This document shows positions 1-4,936 of a stretch of 5,367 nt of DNA, piece by piece. The notes beneath the pieces were generated by a model. That model searched no databases. It had not been told where the DNA came from and saw only the letters and a list, made by a program, of their open reading frames with translations. Origin of the DNA: a bacterium (GTDB taxonomy: Bacteria; Patescibacteriota; Minisyncoccia; Minisyncoccales; PEYH01); NCBI GenBank assembly GCA_021161645.1, contig JAGHAC010000047.1, positions 1 through 5,367 on the forward strand. The letters are read 5' to 3'. The position numbers and the translations under genes are program-made. How positions within the stretch are numbered: the first letter of the stretch is position 1; the number at the start of each line of letters is the position of its first letter.

Positions 1-735
1 ATGAAGAAAATCTTTGGAAAATTCTTAGAAGTTATTTTTCCGAAAAAGTGCCTCGTTTGTTCCTCATCGGGTAGCTATCTTTGCGAAGATTGTTTTGGCC
101 TTATAGAGATTGCCGTATCTTACTACTGTCCCTTTTGCGAAAAACCTTCTCTTTCTGGAAAAACCTGTGCTTTTTGTCAAAGAAATCATTATCTGGAAGG
201 ACTAATATTTGCAGCTGATTATAATCAGGCGATATTACAACGAATTATTCATTCTTTTAAATATCCTCCTTATCTTGTTGATTTAAAAAAAGATCTTTCT
301 TTGATAATTATATCTCACTTTAAACTTACAAACAACAATTTTTTTGAGAGTTTCTCTGACTTTATTTTTTTGCCAGTTCCCTCACATTATTCAAAAGTAA
401 AAAAGAGAGGATTTGATCATACAAAAGAACTTGCAGAAACTTTAGCAAAAACCCTAAAGGCAAAATATTGTTTGAATTTGATTGTCAAAAAAAGAAAAAC
501 TATACCCCAGACAAAACTCTCAAAAAAAGAAAGACAAAACAATCTTTTAGGGGCTTTTGCAATAAATGAAAATATAAATTTTTCTGTGAAGAACAAAAAT
601 TTTCTTATAATAGATGATGTATTTACCACTGGAGCGACAATGGATGAAATAGCTAAAATTCTCAAGCAAAATGGAGCAAATAAAGTATGGGGACTTTGTG
701 TGGCAAGAGAATTTAAAACAAATTATTCAAAATGA
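1..735 (+). CDS. comF: ComF family phosphoribosyltransferase-like protein
   Basis: A 244-residue protein of the usual ComF size and architecture. The N-terminus carries two cysteine clusters typical of the ComF double zinc finger: C17, C20, C28, C31 and C43, C46, C56, C59. The rest is a type I phosphoribosyltransferase fold. It has PVP at 125-127, the RGFDHTKELA segment at 136-145, a conserved RQNN at 178-181, and the PRPP-binding loop IDDVFTTGATMDE at 204-216. Known ComF proteins are needed for DNA uptake in naturally competent bacteria, but many family members lie in genomes where competence is untested and their substrate is unknown. The ATG is the first base of the window, so any upstream start, ribosome site or promoter is out of view; the N-terminal FPKKCLVC segment fits a true ComF start. 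The TGA stop lies inside the end of the convergent recG. The family call is firm and the role in DNA uptake is inferred. Confidence 0.9.
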   Translation: MKKIFGKFLEVIFPKKCLVCSSSGSYLCEDCFGLIEIAVSYYCPFCEKPSLSGKTCAFCQRNHYLEGLIFAADYNQAILQRIIHSFKYPPYLVDLKKDLSLIIISHFKLTNNNFFESFSDFIFLPVPSHYSKVKKRGFDHTKELAETLAKTLKAKYCLNLIVKKRKTIPQTKLSKKERQNNLLGAFAINENINFSVKNKNFLIIDDVFTTGATMDEIAKILKQNGANKVWGLCVAREFKTNYSK

Positions 736-2852
736 ACTTCTTTTTTAAATTTTGAAAGTTCTTTGGCGAGCAATGGATAATTTTTAAGAAAAAAATCTTT
801 TTCAAGAATTTTCTTTGCGCTTTCTCTTGCCAATTCTACCAGTTCTATATCCTGCAAAGACGCCATTGCCAAATCAGGAATACCCCATTGTCTTTTACCG
901 ATAAAGTCGCCCGGTCCCCTTATTTTTAAATCGATTTCTGCCAATTCTAAGCCATTGTTTACCTTCTCTAAAGATTTTAACCTTCGATAAACCTTTCTGG
1001 AAGATGATTCGGAGAACAATAAAAAATAAGACTTGTCCCCTCCTCTCCCAATTCTTCCTCGAAATTGGTGAAGTTGCGCCAACCCAAACCGCTCTGCTCC
1101 TTCAACAAGCATCACTGTAGCGTTTGGTACATCTATACCTACTTCTACTACTGAAGTTGAAACCAAAATCTGAATTTTCCCTTTTCTCAAATTCCTCATT
1201 ACCTTTTCTTTTTCGGTTGCAGACATTTTTCCGTGAAGAATACCAATCACAAAATCAGGAAAAACTTTCTCTGAAAGTTTTTCATATTCTTCCTTAACAG
1301 CCTTCATTTCTATTTTTGAATTGTTCGTTTCAATCCTTGGACAGATTACAAACGCCTGCCTGCCTCTTTCGATTTCCCGGCGAATCAACTTATAGGCTTT
1401 CTTCCTTTGCTTTGGAGAAAAAACTATAGTTTCTACTTTTCTTGGTCCTTTTGGCATTTTTCTAAGCAAAGAAATGTCTAAGTCGCCATAGACAGTTAAA
1501 GCCAATGTTCGTGGAATTGGTGTTGCTGTCATAGATAGAAGATGCGGTAAAGAATTTCCTTCTTCTGATTTTTCCTTTTTTATTAGTTTTGCTCTCTGAT
1601 AGACGCCGAAACGATGCTGTTCATCTACAATTACAAGGCCCAATTTCTTAAATTTAACCTTTTCCTGGATAAGAGAGTGAGTGCCTATCAAAATATCTAT
1701 CTCTCCTTTTTGGGTTTTTTCCAGCAATCTCCTCTTTGAAATCTCTATTGTTTCTTTCGGCAGTTTTTTTGAGATTAAAAGATCTTTTTTGGAGGTAAGC
1801 AGTCCTATGTTGAGATTAAAATTTTTAAGAAATTCTCTAAAAGTTTCAAAATGTTGCTTGGCTAAAATTTCGGTTGGCGCCATAAAAGCCACTTGATAAG
1901 AATTTTTTGCTGTATTTAATGAAGCAAGAGCGGCTACTACTGTTTTACCCGAACCTACATCTCCTTGCAGAAGACGTGTCATTGGAAAATTCTTTTCCAT
2001 ATCTTTTAGAATCTGCCAAGCGGCTCTTTTTTGATCGTCAGTCAAAGAAAAAGGCAAGAATTTTACAAATTCTTTAATAATTTCTATTTTGGGAGCAATT
2101 TTTGGGGCTTTCTCTAGACGCTTTTGATATTTTTCTCTCAGAATAAAAAGCTCTAAAAGAAGAAGCTCTTGGAAGGCAAATCTATATCTTGCCTTTCTTG
2201 CTTTTGATAAACTGGAAGGAAAGTGTATTTCAAAAATTGCTTCTTGAACAGGCATCAGAGACAATTCTCTTATTAAAAAATCGGGTAAAATTTCTGGTGT
2301 CTCTTTTGCGAATTTTTTAAGAATGGGGTAAATGGCAAAGCGAATCCACCTTGAGGTTATCCTTTCGGTTTCTGAATATATAGGAACAATTCTTTTGGTA
2401 TGCAGGCAGACTTTTTTCTTTGGGGTAATTTTCTCTAAGATAGGATTTTGAAACAAAGAACCTTCTTTGGTATATGCCAGCTTGCCAGCTAAATATACTT
2501 TATCTCCTTCTTTAATTGTTCTTGTTAAAAATGGCTGATTAAACCAGACAACCTTTAAGGTTCCTGATTTATCGCTTACAAGCGCCTGAGTGATAATAAA
2601 CTTCTTTTTATAAGTTTTAACATTCTCAATAAACTTGACTTCTACTTCAATGCACGCTGTTTGATTAATTTTCAACTGAGATATAGGAACTATTTTTGAG
2701 AAGTTTTCATATCTGCGGGGAAAATAAAACAAAAGATCCTTTAGAGTAGAAATTCCCAGCTTCTGAAATTTTCTTCTGAAGCTTTGGGGTATTTCCTTAA
2801 TCTCTGAGATAGGCTTATCTAATAACTCCATATCTTTTTCAAATTCTAACAC
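723..2852 (-). CDS. recG: ATP-dependent DNA helicase RecG
   Basis: A 709-residue superfamily 2 helicase, close to the usual RecG length. RecG remodels stalled replication forks, R-loops and Holliday junctions in the cytoplasm. An N-terminal helical region is followed by the OB-fold wedge domain (about 65-142). The helicase core shows Walker A GDVGSGKT (297-304), GTH (390-392), the DEQH box (410-413), MTATPIPRTLA (441-451), motif V STSVVEVGIDVPNA (565-578) and motif VI QFRGRIGR (596-603). The C-terminus has the RecG-typical LKIRGPGDFIGKRQWG block (642-657). All catalytic motifs are intact. The segment between about 352 and 388 looks roughly a dozen residues longer than I recall for E. coli RecG. 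The longest start is GTG at 2852; an in-frame ATG at 2831 (Met8) is the alternative. The gene lies 83 bp downstream of tRNA-Arg on the same strand, and its stop is inside the convergent comF. Confidence 0.97.
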   Translation of the reverse strand: MLEFEKDMELLDKPISEIKEIPQSFRRKFQKLGISTLKDLLFYFPRRYENFSKIVPISQLKINQTACIEVEVKFIENVKTYKKKFIITQALVSDKSGTLKVVWFNQPFLTRTIKEGDKVYLAGKLAYTKEGSLFQNPILEKITPKKKVCLHTKRIVPIYSETERITSRWIRFAIYPILKKFAKETPEILPDFLIRELSLMPVQEAIFEIHFPSSLSKARKARYRFAFQELLLLELFILREKYQKRLEKAPKIAPKIEIIKEFVKFLPFSLTDDQKRAAWQILKDMEKNFPMTRLLQGDVGSGKTVVAALASLNTAKNSYQVAFMAPTEILAKQHFETFREFLKNFNLNIGLLTSKKDLLISKKLPKETIEISKRRLLEKTQKGEIDILIGTHSLIQEKVKFKKLGLVIVDEQHRFGVYQRAKLIKKEKSEEGNSLPHLLSMTATPIPRTLALTVYGDLDISLLRKMPKGPRKVETIVFSPKQRKKAYKLIRREIERGRQAFVICPRIETNNSKIEMKAVKEEYEKLSEKVFPDFVIGILHGKMSATEKEKVMRNLRKGKIQILVSTSVVEVGIDVPNATVMLVEGAERFGLAQLHQFRGRIGRGGDKSYFLLFSESSSRKVYRRLKSLEKVNNGLELAEIDLKIRGPGDFIGKRQWGIPDLAMASLQDIELVELARESAKKILEKDFFLKNYPLLAKELSKFKKEVHFE

Positions 2853-2855
2853 ACT

Positions 2856-2861
2856 CTCCCC
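2856..2861 (-). promoter_or_regulatory. Candidate ribosome binding site of recG
   Basis: On the minus strand GGGGAG precedes the GTG start at 2852 with only three bases between GGAG and GTG, shorter than the usual 5-9. It lies about 24 bases from the alternative ATG at 2831, too far to serve that start. It therefore favours the GTG start, weakly because of the tight spacing. It is the best purine-rich match to anti-SD seen before any gene in this window. Confidence 0.45.
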
Positions 2862-2896
2862 AAAAAAGCATACAATTTCACTGAAAGCAACTTACA

Positions 2897-2923
2897 CAAG
2901 GTCTATTACAAAATCCAACCTTG
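2897..2923 (-). repeat. Inverted repeat in the recG leader
   Basis: CAAGGT and ACCTTG form a 6-bp perfect inverted repeat around a 15-base loop (arms 2897-2902 and 2918-2923), extendable by two G-T pairs in RNA. It lies between the 3' end of tRNA-Arg and recG. No T-run follows it on the minus strand, so it is not a classical terminator. It could be a processing or leader structure, or chance: a 6-bp stem is weak evidence. Confidence 0.25.
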
Positions 2924-2935
2924 CAGCATTTGGGG

Positions 2936-3007
2936 CGTCCTCGGGAGGAATCGAACCTCCATCTCAGGCTCCGCAGGCCTGTGCTCTATCCGTTGAGCTA
3001 CGAGGAC
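2936..3007 (-). tRNA. tRNA-Arg, anticodon GCG
   Basis: A complete 72-base cloverleaf on the minus strand. The acceptor stem is GTCCTCG paired with CGAGGAC. The D stem is GCTC/GAGC with loop AACGGATA. The anticodon stem is CAGGC/GCCTG around loop CTGCGGA. A 4-base variable loop follows, then T stem GGAGG/CCTCC with loop TTCGATT, and discriminator G. The anticodon GCG (2974-2972) reads the arginine codon CGC and, by wobble, CGU. The arginine identity elements A20, C35 and G73 are present. Most bacteria instead carry tRNA-Arg(ACG), edited to ICG by TadA, so this anticodon is uncommon. The CCA is not encoded in register: the bases after G73 are CCCCA. It is probably co-transcribed with tRNA-Ser, 32 bp upstream. 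Confidence 0.95.
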
Positions 3008-3014
3008 AGAGATC

Positions 3015-3036
3015 AGTGAATAGTGAATAGTAGAAT
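3015..3036. repeat. Tandem heptamer AGTGAAT in the tRNA spacer
   Basis: Plus-strand reading gives AGTGAAT, AGTGAAT and then AGTAGAAT: two perfect 7-base units and a third degenerate unit with one extra base. It fills most of the 32-bp spacer between tRNA-Arg and tRNA-Ser. Short heptamer repeats of this kind are known in intergenic DNA of some bacteria, for example the STRR repeats of cyanobacteria. No function can be read from this copy. Confidence 0.6.
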
Positions 3037-3039
3037 GGG

Positions 3040-3124
3040 CGGAGAGGGCGGGAATCGAACCCGCAGACCCCAAAAAGGGGCACGGCTTAGCAGGCCGTTG
3101 CCTTACCATTCGGCGCACCTCTCC
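3040..3124 (-). tRNA. tRNA-Ser, anticodon GCT
   Basis: An 85-base class II tRNA on the minus strand. The acceptor stem is GGAGAGG paired with CCTCTCC, with discriminator G. The D arm has a 3-bp GCC/GGC stem as usual for tRNA-Ser. The anticodon stem is ACGGC/GCCGT around loop CTGCTAA, with anticodon GCT at 3091-3089. The long variable arm folds as CCCC-TTTTT-GGGG, and the T stem is GCGGG/CCCGC with loop TTCGATT. It decodes AGC and AGU. U36 and A37 make it an expected substrate for t6A37, the modification that involves TsaD, encoded nearby. CCA is not encoded in register: after G73 comes CCCA, so CCA must be added or repaired after trimming. Confidence 0.97.
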
Positions 3125-3135
3125 AATCTTTCTAT

Positions 3136-3164
3136 ACTTTAAAACATCTATACGGTCTGGTCAA
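3136..3164 (-). promoter_or_regulatory. Candidate promoter for tRNA-Ser, tRNA-Arg and recG
   Basis: On the minus strand, TTGACC (3164-3159, five of six to the -35 consensus) is followed after 17 bases by TAAAGT (3141-3136, four of six to the -10 consensus). This predicts a start near 3129, a few bases before the 5' end of mature tRNA-Ser at 3124, which is a sensible position for a tRNA promoter. The -35 box lies inside the last codons of the glycosyltransferase gene. The -10 box is imperfect, and chance A/T matches are common here. Confidence 0.45.
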
Positions 3165-4764
3165 ATGATTGCGCTTGTATTAATTCCCGAGCATTAACCT
3201 TTGATTTTTTTCTTATTTTTGGCGTCACCCAAAATCCCATATATCTTCCCAAAAGCCACCTTGTCTGGGCATCGAGGGCAGGCAAAGAGGTGAAAAAAAC
3301 CATTGTAAAGGGAACCGTAAACCATTCCAAAACAACAAATAAAAGATTTTTCTTTTTACTGCCCGGAGATTTTGGAGGAAGAATATAAAAAGCATAATAA
3401 CCAGAAGAAAGAAGACCTATCATCGAGACAGTTAAAATTTTGCCAACCATTCTGGAAAGATTATAGGCAAAAATTGTCTGAGAAAAATCCTGTCCGCCTA
3501 AAACTGAAGGCGCCCAGCCAAAAAATAAAAGAATAAGAGAGCCACAAGCCCAATTCCAGTGACTCTCTAAAAGTTCCAAAGAGAAGGAAATTTTTTTCTT
3601 AATACTAATTTTTTTATTTTTTAAAAAACCGAAAATAGCATAAGGAATTTCTCCGGCGCCGTACGCCCATCTTCTTTGCTGTTTGTAAATATGCTTAATG
3701 GTCTTGAAAAAAGTTTCTGCCGAATTGGCGTCCATTGAGATAGGGTAATAAAGAGGCTTTGTATAATATTCTCCGTCATAATAAAGAAAGCATTGCCAAA
3801 AAATTCTTGAATCATCCGAAACTACATTGGGCATTTTGAAGCCGACATCTACCAATGCTTTAAAAGGCATAGAATGGGAAGAAAAAGTAATTAATTTCTC
3901 TTCTCTTTCCTGATTAATAATATGCCAAAAACTTGTTGATAAAGAGAAAACTCTCGAAATAACAGGTGCTTGCCATATATTGTTCAAAAACAAAGGAATG
4001 GGCTGAAAACTAGTCCTTAAAGGATTCTTCGAGGTAAGATAGCAATATGTAAGTCGAGAAAAATAATCGGGAAATATCACTGTATCAATATCAAAAGAAG
4101 AATAAATAACATTCTCGTAGGGAATGTTCATCTGGTCTATTATTTCTTTTGCTTTTCTTGATGCCCATAACTCATTGGCGGATTTGGCTTTAAGCTCTCC
4201 GGGTATGTTGTCGGGATGGACAGTCACCGCAAGTTTCAAAAATTTATCTCCATAAAGCTCTTGAATTTTATCTCCAATAATTTGGGCTTCCTTGCCCGCT
4301 CTCTCTTCTGTAGCCAAAATTACAATTAACTTGTCTTTCGGGTAATGACAATTGGCTAAATGCTCAAAAGTATCGTAAACTATCTCAAAAGGTTCGTTAT
4401 ACATAGGCAAAACTACCAGATGATAAATTTCCTGCCAGCTCTTAAGAGAAAGATTGTACTGCTCTGGTGAAAGATTTTTAAGCTTTTTGAGCCAATCGAT
4501 ATTTTGATTTTTCTTTAATGTCTTATAGCTTGCTTTTAAATAAAAAGAGAAATATAAGGACTTGGAAAGCCAGAAAAGAGCAAAAAGGATAACAAAAATT
4601 GCCACCCAGAGTGGCTTAAAATAAGAAAGAATAAAGGCTCCAATAATAGTTCCCCACGAAAGAATACCCGGAAGCATTTCTAAAACCCTGTAGATTATTC
4701 TCTCTTTCCGTCTTTTAAGGTCGCTTGCTTTAGAAACCTTTAAATAATATTTCTCTTCGGGCAT
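3148..4764 (-). CDS. Membrane family-2 glycosyltransferase, cellulose-synthase-like
   Basis: A 538-residue integral membrane glycosyltransferase that probably transfers sugar from an NDP-sugar on the cytoplasmic face; substrate and product are unknown. A basic N-terminus precedes two membrane helices (about 32-50 and 52-75). The catalytic domain (about 112-370) shows LPMYNEP (119-125), the metal-binding DID (225-227), SHSMPFKALVDVGF (296-309), SDDSR (316-320) with D318 as likely catalytic base, and QQRRW (362-366), the Q-x-x-R-W signature of processive GT2 synthases. Further hydrophobic segments lie near 403-422, 439-462 and 474-496; exact topology is unclear. The usual aspartate-rich nucleotide-binding segment after the first strand reads ILATEERAG (149-157). 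No PilZ domain is present, so it is not a standard BcsA. The ATG at 4764 has no visible Shine-Dalgarno and lies 25 bases after tRNA-Glu. The fold is secure; a role in envelope or capsular polysaccharide is inferred. Confidence 0.88.
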   Translation of the reverse strand: MPEEKYYLKVSKASDLKRRKERIIYRVLEMLPGILSWGTIIGAFILSYFKPLWVAIFVILFALFWLSKSLYFSFYLKASYKTLKKNQNIDWLKKLKNLSPEQYNLSLKSWQEIYHLVVLPMYNEPFEIVYDTFEHLANCHYPKDKLIVILATEERAGKEAQIIGDKIQELYGDKFLKLAVTVHPDNIPGELKAKSANELWASRKAKEIIDQMNIPYENVIYSSFDIDTVIFPDYFSRLTYCYLTSKNPLRTSFQPIPLFLNNIWQAPVISRVFSLSTSFWHIINQEREEKLITFSSHSMPFKALVDVGFKMPNVVSDDSRIFWQCFLYYDGEYYTKPLYYPISMDANSAETFFKTIKHIYKQQRRWAYGAGEIPYAIFGFLKNKKISIKKKISFSLELLESHWNWACGSLILLFFGWAPSVLGGQDFSQTIFAYNLSRMVGKILTVSMIGLLSSGYYAFYILPPKSPGSKKKNLLFVVLEWFTVPFTMVFFTSLPALDAQTRWLLGRYMGFWVTPKIRKKSKVNARELIQAQSFDQTV

Positions 4765-4789
4765 AATTTTTGGTTTTTGTCTTAAAGAG

Positions 4790-4861
4790 CGGCCCCGACG
4801 GGAATCGAACCCGTATTTCGGCCTTGAAAGGGCCGTGTCCTAGCCATTAGACGACGGGGCC
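4790..4861 (-). tRNA. tRNA-Glu, anticodon TTC
   Basis: A complete 72-base cloverleaf on the minus strand. The acceptor stem is GGCCCCG/CGGGGCC, and the D stem GTCT/GGAC has loop AATGGCTA. The anticodon stem CGGCC/GGCCG encloses loop CTTTCAA, with anticodon TTC at 4828-4826. The T stem is ACGGG/CCCGT with loop TTCGATT, and the discriminator is G. It decodes GAA and GAG. No CCA is encoded (CTC follows G73). A strong promoter lies just upstream, and the glycosyltransferase ATG follows after only 25 bases, so the tRNA and that mRNA are probably made as one transcript and separated by tRNA 3' processing. Confidence 0.97.
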
Positions 4862-4872
4862 TCAACAGAGAC

Positions 4873-4901
4873 ATCATAACAAAAAAATTGAAAGATATCA
4901 A
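4873..4901 (-). promoter_or_regulatory. Sigma70-type promoter of tRNA-Glu
   Basis: On the minus strand TTGATA (4901-4896, five of six to the -35 consensus) is separated by exactly 17 bases from TATGAT (4878-4873, five of six to the -10 consensus). The predicted start is near 4866, about five bases before the mature tRNA 5' end at 4861. It probably also drives the glycosyltransferase gene, and perhaps more of the minus-strand genes. It interleaves with the tsaD promoter on the other strand. Confidence 0.8.
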
Positions 4902-4916
4902 TAAAAAGGATAAAAT
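4888..4916 (+). promoter_or_regulatory. Sigma70-type promoter of tsaD
   Basis: TTGAAA (4888-4893, five of six to the -35 consensus) is followed after exactly 17 bases by TAAAAT (4911-4916, five of six to the -10 consensus). The predicted start is near 4923, leaving a leader of about 14 bases before the tsaD ATG. The surrounding sequence is A-rich, which raises the chance-match rate, but the spacing and position fit well. The two -35 boxes of the opposed promoters are only two bases apart. Confidence 0.7.
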
Positions 4917-4936
4917 AAAAAAACTAATTTGAGAAG

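Noticed and set aside
417..665. Minus-strand open frame inside comF
   Set aside because: It is antisense to the PRTase domain of comF, has no ribosome site or recognisable domain, and the sense frame carries conserved motifs.
734..761. GAACTT/AAGTTC inverted repeat as a terminator for comF or recG
   Set aside because: The stem is 6 bp of mostly A/T around a 16-base loop, no U-run follows on the plus strand, and only ATTTT follows on the minus strand; too weak to call.
1681..1896. Plus-strand open frame inside recG
   Set aside because: It is antisense to the recG helicase core; its residues mirror the conserved sense coding.
2861..2890. Hairpin plus T-run (GCTTTTTTGG) before recG as an attenuator or tRNA terminator
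   Set aside because: Only a 4-bp TTTC/GAAA stem precedes the six T residues, and it lies well away from the run; not a credible intrinsic terminator.
2853..2935. A separate sigma70 promoter directly upstream of recG
   Set aside because: Boxes such as TTGGAT-18-TAAGTT can be drawn but match poorly; nothing comparable to the promoters at 4873-4916.
2906..3118. Open reading frame of 70 codons on the minus strand
   Set aside because: It runs through tRNA-Ser and tRNA-Arg; the cloverleaf structures explain the sequence, and the translation is typical of mis-called tRNA regions.
2936..3124. tRNA genes as attachment sites of an integrated element
   Set aside because: No integrase, no repeated tRNA 3' end and no foreign-looking genes are seen; the glycosyltransferase between tRNA genes has base composition like its neighbours.
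3621..3815. Second minus-strand open frame inside the glycosyltransferase gene
   Set aside because: It is out of frame with a well-supported catalytic domain and has no features of its own.
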